From assembly GCF_011397635.1 (NCBI RefSeq), contig NC_064769.1, positions 15,827,207 through 15,891,206 of the forward strand: DNA of 64,000 nt. Direction: 5' to 3'. Positions 12,131 through 24,900 of the stretch are shown in pieces. The stretch is from Epinephelus fuscoguttatus. Taxonomy: Eukaryota; Chordata; Actinopteri; Perciformes; Serranidae. Position 1 is the stretch's first letter; each line of letters begins with the position of its first letter. A program made the position numbers and the translations under genes. A model generated the notes under the pieces. It was not told where the DNA came from and did not search any database. It was given only the letters and a program-made list of their open reading frames with translations.

Positions 12131-14585
12131 CCTCCTGACCCTTTGGGACCCTGGGCCTGTGTCCAGTAGGCCTGTTCAGTACTCCATTCAAGAGGACACC
12201 TCATTTTTTAAGGTACTTTAGAAATGATCTGCAACTTGTTTTGTCAAAATCCAACAGTGCCAGAATGGTTGAAAATAAATTATCAAAGAGAATATAAATG
12301 TGACCTTTGTGACTCATAGTCAAGAGCAACTTAAACGCTAAGAAATGTAGCTTTTACGAAAAATGATGAAACAGCAACATGATGCATTTTGCAGCTTTTT
12401 CCCCACATAAATGGAATAATATCAAAGTGGAATGAGAAAATGACATCCCTTTCATACTGACTGTAACTCTGTGAAAACAATACAACCTCTCAGAGTACCT
12501 AATAGATCCAGGCAGATGGTTTTGTTTTTCTAAAATGGGACGCCTTATATATGAGAAACAAATTTGAGTTGCTCAGTTTAAATCTCAAATCAGCTTACCT
12601 CAATCTCATTTTGCTTTTGTTGTGCCTTGTTGTCTGTAATGAGATGCCACCATGCGCAAGGTCCACCAGATATACGGCTGGAGGATTAAAGCACAAACAC
12701 AACAAAACGCAGAGTAAAGGATCAAAAACACATTCTTTTTTTTTTTTGAGAGGGAGAAAACAACATTATCAATAAGAGTATGAGGTAGCTGCTTGGAGGA
12801 GCTTATTATTTCAAATGTGCAAGTGGGCTTTCATTAAAATAAGTGGTTTCCATTGCAATAATATAATAGCAGACAAAAACAAATACAGTATAGACATACA
12901 GTACTTTGAAGATTAGTGGCTGCTCGTTTGTCCTCCAGGAACATTTTTCTTATAATCCTTAGTTTGTCAGAGCAGGAGCTCCAAATAATAAAGACATCTG
13001 ACATAACATTGTTCATAAATATATACAAAATGATACACTAAATGTTACTGTAATACCAGACATAATCAGTATTTTCTAAAGGTAATCATAACTTGTGCCG
13101 GTGATATCATAAGGATGAAAATAATCAGATAATGGATGATAGCAAATTCATTTACAACAGTGTGATACATGTATAAAAAATTCAGCTTTTGGAGAATTCC
13201 AGCTGTTTCATTTCATTATTTTTCCTGCATTGACTTATAAAAATCACAGAAGATCTACATTTACCGACAGACGATGATTCTTTAAATATATTAGACATAT
13301 GTATATGTAGGAGGCTGGGAGGTGCATGGATGTGTGGCACTACATGAATTGCATTTTCACATATTGTCATGTTGCTCCTAGCACATTAACGCCATAAAAG
13401 ACATGCATTAAAGAGTGCTATAAAGCTGAGACCTGATGCACTGCAACCAAAACAACAGGGTTGTAAACACAACAGCACAAGAGACTGGAGCCCAACGGTG
13501 GGGCCACGTATGTGCTGTGACTCAACGTGACAGAAACCCTTGATAGGAAGTAAAAGCCATGAATGTGATATCATCTTACAACATGTGCATATTTCATATA
13601 AACATGTTTGCATACACTCAATTAATAAATTAATTACAGGGGAAATAAGTTAATTATGGAGAAATAATATAAAATTACTTGTTAACTATACGCAGACATG
13701 TTTTGTCATGTATATGTGAAGTGCATTAAGGGTAACAGTTTATGAACACACAAGCAACAGGCTGATGATGTAAAGCAGTAATAAAATAGTAAAGAAAGTA
13801 AATTTAAATACTGAAATATGCCCAGTTGGAGGGAAAAAAGAGGAATACTCAGCGCTGGAATTAAGTAGCCTAACACAAAAACAATGAGAATAAATCATCA
13901 TCATCATCATCAAAATAATAAGGAAGAGCCAAAGATCATAAAAGAAAAACTTAGAGTGAATTCAAGAATTCAGAAAAAATGATACTGTAGGCAAACATTT
14001 TACTTTAATGTTGATTTTATATCTTATTTAAAAAGGCACCATAAAGACTTCAATAAAAACTTAACATGCAAAGACTGTATTTTTGCATGACAGTCAAATT
14101 GTTTAGTGTCTTACTGTCAGATCTTTATACTGTTCATGCCAATTGTGTCCATCCTCTGTAGTTCCCCTCATGTGTCTCTGAGATGCTTCAGTATGGAAAA
14201 CAAATGTTGTTTCTCTGAGCTTGTCATTTAGTGGTGCAATGCTGCTCTCTTATGGTGCACTTTAGGTACTGCAGAGACACCACAGTTGTAGAGAAAAGAT
14301 AAGAAATGTAGGTGTCGCAGCGGAAAAAAGACAGAAATAAGAACAGATAAATAGAAAATTAATAAACATGTAAAAATAAGAACAAATGAAATAAGAGATA
14401 TACAAAATAAGAATCCAGGTAATAATATGAACTATACAAATATATAATTCAAGACAAAGCGACAAGGTAAAGTGATGTGGTGATTATCAGCTAGTCTGTA
14501 GTGTAGAGTGATATGATGTTGTTTTCATATATTTAGACAAAAGAAAAACAACATGACTCGACAACAGATTGGCCATGGAACTATA
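12131..14585. other. Intergenic AT-rich DNA, unassigned
   Basis: No gene or clear repeat was seen, apart from a short ATC trinucleotide run near 13896-13914 and A-rich patches. Confidence 0.4.
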
Positions 14586-14675
14586 TCAGGGGTGTCAATA
14601 TAGACAGTGCAGGCAGTGCGCTTGTACTGTGGCTCTCTCATAGAGAGAGTGGGCCCTCCAACAATGTGTTGGGTG
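14586..14675 (+). repeat. Interspersed repeat, copy 2
   Basis: It shares ATATAGACAGTGCAGGCAGT and GGGCCCTCCAAC with the inverted copy at 11985-12130. Confidence 0.6.
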
Positions 14676-15724
14676 GAGAATGGGCAAACCTATCTTATGC
14701 TTATTCTACAACTGTGAATCAACAATTAAAATTGCTAAATTAAATGAATGATTTCATAATTTCTTATTTTCTTTGGTATTTTTGGTATGCAGTGATGATT
14801 TCTGGGTAATATTGATGTTGATGTTATCCAATGTCAAGTCTCTGATCATTTGACAAGACGGTATGTGCATGATGGTGTGCACTGGGGCCCATCAAAACAA
14901 CCTTATGCCACTGAACTTTATGCTACATTATGAGGGATTTATTTAGCAATTAATATGTGAGTAACTAACTCCAGATAGCAATACTATAAATTATTATCTG
15001 TGACTGCTAAAAATCGATTGGAATGTAATGAACAGTTTAAGAGAGAATGAATGGATGGATAGTCCTCTGTTAATATTCAAGTAACTATGAGGTAATAAAA
15101 TGTATTTAAGACATGGAAATATTAATGAAAGCATCACATGCATTTGGTGCATAAACAAATGTATACAGGACAATGCAGATGATTTCATTTTTTCCAGCCA
15201 CTGACTACATATACACTACACATACACCTCATGTTTCTGCTGGCCATTTTCCAAAGCATAATGTTACGTGGCCAGCCTTTGTTCAGGGTAGGAGAACCCC
15301 AGGGAGCAGGCTGTACGTCTGCTCGGTGAGCAACTTATCTGGCATATACAGGATGATGTAATGACAGACAGGCAACAAGCACAGGTGTAATTAGTGAGAC
15401 AGAAGGATGGACCTGAGGAAGAATAATAAAGCTGGAAATGACTTCAAACCTTGGGGTCGCGACCCCCACCAAAAGGTTGATAAAATAAATCTAAATTGCC
15501 AAATAGGAAGTACATTTATTTTTCAGACATTCCTCTTAATTTTTTTTTTCTTATAAATTGCTGGATAACATCTTTCCGTCTTCAGGCATCTAATAATTAT
15601 TCAAATAATGTATACTTTTTAGTTAATTTGCTCATAACTTATAGACCTATGCAACTATGTATTTGCAATGGCTTTCAAGTTGCTTCATTTTTAAGGGGTT
15701 ACAAACCAAAAAGGTTGTGACACG

Positions 15725-15912
15725 GACCAATCCAATCCACTTTATTTATATAGCACATTTTACAAATCACAGGGATTACCAAAGTGCTGCACAGAGCAAA
15801 ATAAGTGCACAAAAATAGCTAAAACATAAACGCAGAAACAAAGACACACAAACGTCTAGTCAACAGCCTGAAAAGACTGGGCAAAAAAGGTGGGGTTTTA
15901 GATGAGACCTAA
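15725..15912 (+). mobile_element. RTE-like LINE tail fragment
   Basis: CCACTTTATTTATATAGCACATTT followed by CCAAAGTGCTGCACAG-type sequence is typical of abundant teleost RTE-like repeats. No open reading frame. Confidence 0.55.
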
Positions 15913-18164
15913 AGCATATAGTAAATATATTTCAGATGTGTTTCACAATAACAGACTTTACCAATATAACTGGGCAGCATCTTGAGATGTCCTGTTAGCT
16001 CTGTCACCATGACAATGTCAAACTAGGTTGTAGGGTGAAGAGGCAAGAGGGTGGACTGCACCTCCGCATAATGAGGCATATGCGTGACCACTTATATATG
16101 AAAGGGCCACTAAACAAAGTCAGTGACAATCATAAAGTAAGTATTGTTGAGGGAAAGTTTGTTCTGAGGCTCTGCAAAGCTGATAATGCAGATACCTGTC
16201 ATAAATCTAATACAGTGTGCTGTGACACAAATCTGATTGATGGGAGCAAGTCTGTTAGATACAGGTGCAAATAGCTGGAGGCATCTCCAGAAAGTTTAGG
16301 ACTGTCAGGTAAGTTGAAATTTGCTGTGTTTGCAGTTTGGAACAAATGACTGCTAATGTGATAAATGACAGTAGCTGTATAGCTCTATACTGACAACATA
16401 GAAGAGGTACATTAAAAAATGCTGGTCAGCATACAGTTTGCATGGCCTTAACGCTAACAGTAGTAGTAGTATTTCACTGTTTCATGGTCACAGTAGTCAC
16501 CTTTCCCACCTTTCACCTTACTGTGGGTGAAAGTGGCACACAACTACTGTGGTGTTGATTCTCATTGGGATTAACAGTACCAGTGACACTTTCACATTTT
16601 GTTTAAAGGCCCTTGAAATCTATTTTTTCAATCAGTTTCTTATGAGCAATGGGATATGGTCACACCTTTTTTTTGTTGCAAAAGTTAAGACACTTTTGGT
16701 GATTCCACAATGACAAATTTCTGTATTTGTGTTTTTCTTCTGAACTGCTCACTGGTTGGAAGTGGGTGGGGCTCACTTGGTAAAGGTGGGGTTGTTGGCT
16801 TATGTTGCCGTCTCTGACAATCAAACCACATTCACCCCTGATGAAGCAGATTAGCTGAGTTTTGGAGTGTTGATATGAGGTCTTAATGAATGTTACAAAT
16901 GCCTTGTCCACATGTACATGGCATTTAAAAAAAAAAAAAAAAAGTAGCTTTTGACCGTGCGTTTTGGCCTTTTGTCCACATGCAGACTGCACTTTAGTCG
17001 TCTCAGGGACAAGGTGTTAGGAAACTCAGGTTTCAGTGTTGACATGTAGACAGGGAATACTGAGTTTTTCTTGTGATGTCTGAGTGTTTGCTGTTATCTC
17101 TTCTGTGAGGCCTCACAAATGAGACCTGGTGTGGCAGACATGACAAAATAGTGCCGGTTCCAACGCTGCTTACAGGACTTTATACATGTTTACACATAAA
17201 GGTACAGTTACTCTTCCATTATACAGAGGAACTGAGGAATTGGAATGCGTTACAGAAGTCACTGCTACATTATCTACATAATTCTGGTAAAAGATTTATT
17301 TTCGGCTTCTGATTGGTCAACATCTTTTCCTTCTTCTTTGCAGAATAGGTCAATATGTCTGTAGGGCTAAGGTTATATCACCGTCTGTTGGCTTGGCATG
17401 ATTTTGAAAGTGCCTCAACCGTGTTTTTCACTTTCATTTGATTTGGATGTCGTTAAAATAACTGTGCTTGTGTGTGTATGTGTGTGTTTGTGTGTGTGTT
17501 TTTCAATAAAACAGCTTTCACTGTTGCTTATTTATTTGTGATTTTTCATTGTCAGGGAAATCCTGACGTTTTGATCCTAAGTTTTTAGGGGCTTTAAAAA
17601 GAACACAATCATGAGTCATGTCCCAGATACTGAAGTGGTTGTGGCACAGAACAGACTTGAACCCAAAAGCATGACATAAACAGTCAGTCAGAGTAAAGTC
17701 AAAGCTCTTCTCGGCTTTAATCTGGAAACAGACAGAGGTCAAATCCAGGAAATCAATCACAAAAGGCAGATTAGGCAGGTGAGAACTCCCCAGTTCGGGA
17801 AACCGGCAGGCAGGTTCAGACAGGCAGAAGAATCAAGACTGGAAAACTACGTAGGATTGTGTGTTTGTTTATTTCCCTGGAAATTTTATAGTTTTAGTAG
17901 CCTGGGGTGATATTATTTCATGAGCTCATTTAGGTATCTTTAAGACTCAATATTTAAAAAAATTCACTGCTTTTAGGCCAATAATATACAATATTTTAAT
18001 AAAAAAGTAAAGAATTGAATGGTTATTTAGACATTTTTTTTTTTTAAAATTAGGCCCTTAGGGTTACTATATAGAATTACGGAACAAAGATGCAGGGAGT
18101 ATTTTAAGAATTAATTTGCACAATTTTCACAGCACTTTGTGTTTTTCGACTTGCTTTTCGTTTG
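15913..18164. other. Intergenic DNA, unassigned
   Basis: There is no coding sequence or clear transposon end. An A run lies at 16926-16943 and a GT-rich patch at 17467-17505. GTCACCATGACAAT (16003-16016) is X-box-like. Confidence 0.4.
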
Positions 18165-18186
18165 GATGCAGCAGCGATGCCATAAA

Positions 18187-18364
18187 AGGTCCTGGAGTGC
18201 ACCTGAGCACCACAGCACAGGGTCAGAGGTCAGGATGTTCCAGGCAGACGACAACAAACACTTTCAGGGGTGTCCGATACATTTTAAGGGGTTTTACTAA
18301 CAGTGAGTTCATTGAGCATACCTCTCACCTTGATGCTGTGGTGCTCAGGTGTACTCAAGGACCT
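18187..18364. repeat. Inverted repeat (31-bp arms) upstream of the gpsm1 promoter
   Basis: Arms at 18187-18217 and 18334-18364 match at 29 of 31 positions as inverted repeats (arm core CACCTGAGCACCACAGCA). Weaker similarity extends outward to about 18165 and 18385. It is probably a small MITE or foldback inserted about 250 bp before the CRE. Confidence 0.7.
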
Positions 18365-18617
18365 TGTGACATCACAGCTGGGTGGGTGCAGGTGAAAAGA
18401 AGCACACCTTAGACCACACCCAGTCACCTCCACCTGTGGTGTTGACGGTAAACAGGATGCAGGTCACTCCTTAAACAGAGAAAAAAATAAAATATTTTGA
18501 AGAGCAGCCAACAACAACAATAAAACACTGGGGAAATGAAAGAATATGTCTGTGCATGAAATATATTTTTACCAGTGAAGCACATTCAACTCTCACGCAT
18601 AAGCAACTCCCCGGCCC

Positions 18618-18660
18618 GTGACGTCACTTAAGGGGCGGGGCCGTGTGTTTATATGGTTTA
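18618..18660 (+). promoter_or_regulatory. gpsm1: gpsm1 core promoter: CRE, GC box, TATA-like element
   Basis: A full palindromic cAMP response element, GTGACGTCAC, lies at 18618-18627. Five bases later comes a consensus Sp1 GC box, GGGGCGGGGC (18632-18641), followed by an AT-rich TATA-like stretch around 18648-18656. All sit about 240-280 bp upstream of the exon 1 ATG. The spacing suggests initiation near 18675-18690, where the sequence CACTTCCTC also resembles an ETS site. The motifs are seen directly; their use as the promoter is inferred from position and the downstream exon. CREB/ATF control would fit a gene whose product modulates Galpha-i and hence cAMP signalling. Confidence 0.75.
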
Positions 18661-18706
18661 TTTGCACAATACCTCACTTCCTCAGCAGCTGCCATTGCTG
18701 TGGTGA

Positions 18707-18748
18707 ATGAAGGCAAGAGGGGAGGGAGACGGAGAGAGACACTGGTGA
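18707..18748 (+). other. Upstream ORF in the gpsm1 5' UTR
   Basis: An ATG at 18707 opens a 13-codon reading frame ending in TGA at 18746-18748, within the inferred 5' UTR. The remaining leader to the main start is GA-rich and has no further ATG. An in-frame TAG at 18817-18819 shows that the main frame cannot extend upstream of 18898. If transcription starts near 18680, ribosomes would meet this uORF first, which could lower main-frame translation. Use of the uORF is inference. Confidence 0.5.
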
Positions 18749-18897
18749 AGAAGGAGTGAGAAATAAAGGGGGGGAGGGAGTGACAGAGAGGCGGAACGAC
18801 AGAAAGAAGAAAAGGGTAGCTGCCTCTGGAGGAAATAACTGTGAGGGGGCCTCATAGCGGGAGGAAGCGAGCGAGGAGGCAGGCTAGCAGCAGTCCT

Positions 18898-18959
18898 ATG
18901 GCTCAGTCGGCTGCTAACGGTGTGGACCAGGATCTGGCCAGCAAGAGGCTGCACTCAAG
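18898..18959 (+). CDS. gpsm1: gpsm1 coding exon 1 (N-terminal leader)
   Basis: It encodes residues 1-20 and two bases of codon 21 (an Arg completed in exon 2). The peptide starts MAQSAANGVD and ends RLHSR, resembling the short non-TPR leader of mammalian AGS3, which also ends in Arg just before the MEASCLEL block. The donor GTAGGA follows at 18960. The ATG is the first in frame after an upstream TAG at 18817, and has G at +4. This small exon was found by reading upstream of the TPR exons for a phase-compatible leader under a promoter. Confidence 0.85.
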
Positions 18960-21900
18960 GTAGGACTCAGGGGGGTTACACCGGTAAACAGAGGAGGGGG
19001 GCAGCCCTGTAGTGTGTCCTTGAATGGCTGTCAGGACAAAAGAGAGACAAGAGGGAGCGGCTGGAGGGACAGAAAGGAGGGAGAATAATAGCGGCTGCCA
19101 GCTCAGGGCTTTGCTTTCTAAGGAGGAGCCAGGCAGGCGGAACTTGACCAGCCAGCTTTCACTGATTTAAAGCTCAAGACCCAGCCACAGCTGAAGCCAG
19201 AGCCCGGATCCAAGCCTCATTCCTGGCTCGGGTCAGTGAGCTGCTGTGGCTGGAATGTACAGACTGAGAGGAGCCTCAGAAGATGTGGACGATGGAGGGA
19301 TATAGCGAGGAGAGTGTGTTGTCCGGGTTGGACACACTGACAGCACACATGGCATTTGGTTTAGATGTGCCATGTGGGTGAAGACTCACACCATATGTTT
19401 AAAGTCAGGAGATCACATGGGTGGAACACAGGTGTTGCCTTGGGTGTAGGGAGGTACATTTGTATACTAGCATGTGTCAAAAGTGTTACTGGTTTAACCT
19501 TGTATTTGCATATTTATGTTCCCACTCATTTGCACATGTCCTCTTTCATCTTTTGCCTCACTACTATCTGTAATATTGCTCCATTTGCATGTCATAAATT
19601 TTGACTTAAAACTGCCTTTCAATGCCAGTCCCAACTTGAAAGTATCAATAGTTATCTACTATCTTACTCTGCGATGACTCAGTTTTGACCAAACGTGACT
19701 TTGAAAATTGGTTCTATAATTTCTTTCATTCATTCATTTCCCGTCCCCGCTTATCCTGTCAGAGGTCACAGCTGGAGAGGCGGGGTACAGGCGGGACAGG
19801 TCACCAGACTGTCACAGGGCTGACACATAGAGACAGACAACCATTCATGCTCACATTCACACCTACGGGCAATTTAGGGTCACCAATTAACCTACATGTC
19901 TTTGGACTGTGGGAGGAAGCCGGAGTACCGCTGACACAGGGAGAACATGCAAACTCCACACAGAAGGGCTACACCACACCGGAGGTTCGAACCAGGCGCC
20001 CTCTTGCTGTAAGGCACCATTGCTAACCACCTCACAACCATGCCGTATATTTTTATATTACTTCCTATTAGGGCTGTAACTATTATTATTTTCATCAACA
20101 GTATTTTTTCAATTAACCAACTTTCAGCTATTTGTCCGAAAATAGTGAAAAATACCTGTATTAGGATGAGTTGTTTTATCTTACTAAAAGGCCAGAGGCC
20201 ACAAATATTCAGTTCACCAATAAAAGAAGTAAATCACCACTTTTGAGAAGCTGAAAGCAAAACACACTTGCCGTTTTTGCTTGAAGTTGGTCAACTGTCA
20301 AACTTGCAGATAATTTTTCTCTCAATCATACCCTCCTGAGACCCGAACTTATGCTTAGTATGCATTCTTAATTTCTCATAGCTATTTCGGATCAGTAGGC
20401 CCTGATAAGTATATAAAAAATAAACATTGCCAACAGTAATTAAGCCCCAGTGTCCTCAAGTGAAATTATAAAAAAGTCCTAACGTCTCAAACGAGACGAT
20501 CATAAATTCCTAATGTCTTCATACGAGTACTTCCTAATTAACAGTGTCTTAGCTGGTTATTGTTGCTAAAATTGGTCAAATTAATTTGTTACTATATCAA
20601 ACTACAAACATTATTAATCATAAATAAACAAGATTCAACACTAAAATGTGATCAGGTTTTGGACCTTGCCCACTTTTGTGTCTGGATCGGCTGCAGACTG
20701 ACCTGGCAGAGATGGCTGCCATCTTGTTTTTACATGGGTTACTGTATTGTGCTCTTACTACCACTAGTTGGCATAAAAAGTGTCCACAAATAAGGACAAT
20801 AGGTCTAAGTTTAATGGAATGAAGTATAAGGTCAAGTAAACCTAAAATGTGATGTCCTCATATGAGGATACAGGATCTCAGGCGGATGTTATGGCTTACT
20901 AGGGCTGCGAGTGTTATTATTTTCATTGCCAGTACTTCAATTAACCAACTTTTGCCTATAATATATCAGAAAATAGTGAAAAATTCCTATAGTTGGATTA
21001 ACTGCTTAATCTGACTAGTAGTCCAAAGGCCAAAGATATTCAGTTTACTATCTTATATCACCAATAAAAGCAGCAAGACATCACGTTTGAGAAGCTGAAA
21101 GCAAAACAAAACAAAATTTGCCTTTTTTGCTTGAAGTTGCTCAAGTGTCAAAAAAGTTGCAGATAAATTTTCTCTCAATCAGCTAATCCACAGGTTCCCA
21201 GACTTTGGTATGTGTACCACGTCCATGTCCATGTCTTCCACGAACTTCCTCCAGTGGTACACGGCGCAATCTCTGAAAAGTTTTTTGAAAAAGTAATTTA
21301 ACATATATGATGGTATCAAATTACTAAAACATTTTCAATTAATATACTAAAACTATGAGACACCTGAGATGTAATTTAGTTTGCCCTTTCTCTTATATTT
21401 TTGTTTTGACATCAGCCTGCTACGTATTCGTGTCAAGCTAAATTCTGATGGAACAATAGTAAGCTGAGATAAATAAATAGTTTAAAAACACTGCAATCGT
21501 GGCTCCAAATATTAGGAATAAAAGTGCGATCATGAGAAGAATATTTCGAGCAGCCCCGTTGAAACTGAAATGGACAACAGTCAACTGAGCCCCCTCAACT
21601 GATGAAAGCTGTCCCTTGTGGTGTATGAGAATTTTGCGGATAAGTTTAACTGCCAGATCTAGTGCTACCCCTTTGTATAGCATGACCGTCAGTGACAACA
21701 ATAAATAATCTTCTGATTAGGAGTAAACCTGCCTCCTGCATGAACTGTCTGTTGCTAAATAGAGTAGGCCTATGTTGTTGTATTTTTGTCAGTCATAATG
21801 GTGGTACCTGGAAAGCCTAATATTTTAAGAGGTGGCACGCAGTGTAAAAAGTACCACTGAGTGTTTTCAACTTACTGATGTTTGGCTCTTCTTATTAGTG

Positions 21901-24900
21901 TATTTTGGCAGTTACACCAACTAACCCATGACAGTTTATCTTGTTTTTTGTCTTTGTGTCAAGTCATAACTTAGACACCACTGATCAGATTGTGGTAAAA
22001 CTTGTAAGAATGACACTCCTCTGTTATATGTCTTGACATTTTAAAAATTACTAATCACCGTAACACTGATTACACTGTATTAGCGTGCCTCCACGTCTTG
22101 GTTAGTCAGTCACGTAGAGTAAGTCAGATATGCCACCCACAGATTATGCAGAAACTTGATCTATGTAATAATTGCATGGTAACAGTCTCCAAAGGAGTGG
22201 TTTAAGGGTAGCGCTGCAAGTCCAATCAAGGTTATGTTGTGTAATTTACTTTGAGCACGCACATGCACCGCAGTGAAACTCTAAACGATACTCAATCGCC
22301 AAACAATTAACAGAACAGACTTCCACTCTGTGTTTTGTTTGTGACATTACACCCCGCCTTCATTTGAAGCCCAGTGTCTGTGACACTGAGTCACAGTGCT
22401 GCTGGTCATGATCATATAGCCAGGTCTACCCCCAGTGATTGCTTTCTATTTTACAAACAGATCAAGTCAATACATGACCTTTCTGCAATGAGGGTTATGG
22501 ATATGTGTGTGTGTTTTTGTGCGCTTTTGTCTGTAGCTGATAATGAAACACAGATGAGACACAAAGGGATATTATCTACGGGGTCTTTGTCAACAAACAC
22601 ACCCTGTGAAATGCTTTTGTTTTGTCAGGGCTTTGGTTCCAGACATTCACTCTATTTACTGGATGTTAAAAACAAACACAAGGACACTTTGTTGTTGTTG
22701 TTGTTTTTGAAATATCCAATAAAAAGAATTAGGGTGTTTTCACATATCGTCGTTTTTACACAAACCAAACTCAGTCCTTTTAAAGCCAAAAAGTGGACCA
22801 ACAGAAAAGGTACTCAGTTCTCTTTCTTTCTCTCCTGTTCACACCACATATAATATATGTTGACGTAGTTTCACTTTCACGTAGAACTGCAATGCGGTTA
22901 TGAAGCCCCTCACTTTTAGATGAACTTAAAATCAGAAGAAAACCTTAGCGTTTCTGTGCTATAGACTGTTGCCGTTTGATGTATTATACATTCCACATCT
23001 TTGTGTTCACAAGGCACAGGTTTAATGAACCGCACTGTGGACTTGAAGTGAACCGTACTTGGACCACCTGGAGAGGTGCTCTGGGTTCGGTCCACTTCAG
23101 AGGGGTCGGAGTTCTCTTGGATTGTTCACATATGTGCAAAAAAGGCTTAGTCACCATTTAGAGGGCTGAAAAATACCAAGTGTGAAAACATCCGCAGTGT
23201 CTATAGATAGAAGCAACTCTGATAGAAGTACTCCAAAGCTCATTTGTCTACTTAGATTACATCAGATAACTGATTCTGCTGAATTACATGGTGATCTGTA
23301 GCCTGAAATCTCAGTTAGACTTGCGTCGTTATTTAATCTTTGTCCAGACATAGGGCTGGGCAATGGGGAAAATCAAATATAGCAATGTTTTTTACCAAAT
23401 ACTTTGATATTGATATTGTGACTATAGTGACTGTGACCAAGGGTTGACTATCTGTGCTTTTACAAAATACTTACACAATGAGATGTTTGGTACATCTAAG
23501 ACAATATCTAGTCTCATATCCCAGTATCGATATATTGTCCATTACTGTCCTGACTGAGAAGATAGACTGTTGTAAATTCTTTTTTACACATTCACATCCA
23601 GTCTTCAGTAAGCTACAGAACATAACTGTCCACTGAAAAAGAGGTGTCCTTGAAGAGCACCTCATTGTAAAAGGATAAATGCCTGACACTGGAAATGGAC
23701 ATGTCATCAGGTCCTTGTCATGTTCTTCACAGAAAGCAAAGATTATAGGAATGACTGCCTATAATACAAAATTACATATATTCTTCCCTAAATGTCATGT
23801 TATGTTCTCTCAATGTTTTCCAGGGTCATATTTGATGATGCTGCCCTCTTAACATGGCTACAGACAAAACGGGCTACAGACAAAAGGGTTAAGAAAAACT
23901 GAATCATGGGGAAAAAATCAATTTTACAAGAGAATCAGACAAAAGAAGAAAGAGGGAGACGGCTCTGCTCTAAGTGAAAGAGACATGCGCTGCAAGAGGA
24001 AAAAACATTCCTAGAGAGTTTCTCTTTGGTTTCCCTGACAACTAGCCGTGGCACTCTGTAATTATGGCTGGATTACTACTCCGAGCACAGAGTTTCTTAG
24101 CTAAGCCAAGAATAATGGGGACAGTAGTGTAGAACCCTGAATTTAGAATAAGGATCCATGAATAAAGGAAGAGCTCCAAGAAGAAAACGGGAAATAAAAT
24201 TTTCCTTATTTTTTATTAAGAAATAAATTTCACTGAAACTACATGATCAGAATGAAAGAATGCAGTGCTATTTATTGTAAGTGATATACCCTTTTATAGA
24301 TTTTTGGGACTATGGGATTTCAGTTCATATAGAATTTAATGGAGGAGGTGGTGTACAGTATGCAGCAGGTGTATATTGCAGCGTTTGTTTAGGTTGTAAA
24401 TGGACCTGCACTTGTATAGTGTCTTTTCAGTCTTCCGACGACTCAAAGCGCTTTTCACACTACGAGTCACATTCACCCATTCACACACACATTCATACAC
24501 TGGTGGCCAAGGCTACCATACAAGGTGTCACCTGCTACTCAGTTTTTAACTCACTCACACACTGATGGAACAGCCATTGGGAGCAATTTGAGGTTCAGTA
24601 TCTTGCTCAAGGATGCTTGGACATGCAGACCAGAGGAGCTGGGGATTGAACTGTTGATTTTCTGATTAGTGGACAACCTAATGAGGAAGAAGAAGAAAAG
24701 GCGGTCCAAGGCACTCTGGCAATTAAAAAGCTTTATTAAACAGGCTAGTTCATGTAGAACAGATAAAAATTGCCAACATGTTTCGGCCTGAGTCAGGGCA
24801 AATAGGATAGGAAATAGGATCCTTTTTGCCCTGATGAAGGCTGAACTAGCCTGTTTAATAATAAAATTCCATGTGTTTCGTGTTTATCATTTAATGTAAT

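Noticed and set aside
18682..18954. Minus-strand 90-codon frame over exon 1 and the 5' UTR
   Set aside because: Ser/Leu/Pro-rich product of antisense GA-rich leader; low complexity, no family.
22374..22853. 159-codon open frame in intron 1 as a gene
   Set aside because: No domain, overlaps a MITE end, and contains low-complexity Leu/Lys runs. No promoter or splice context.
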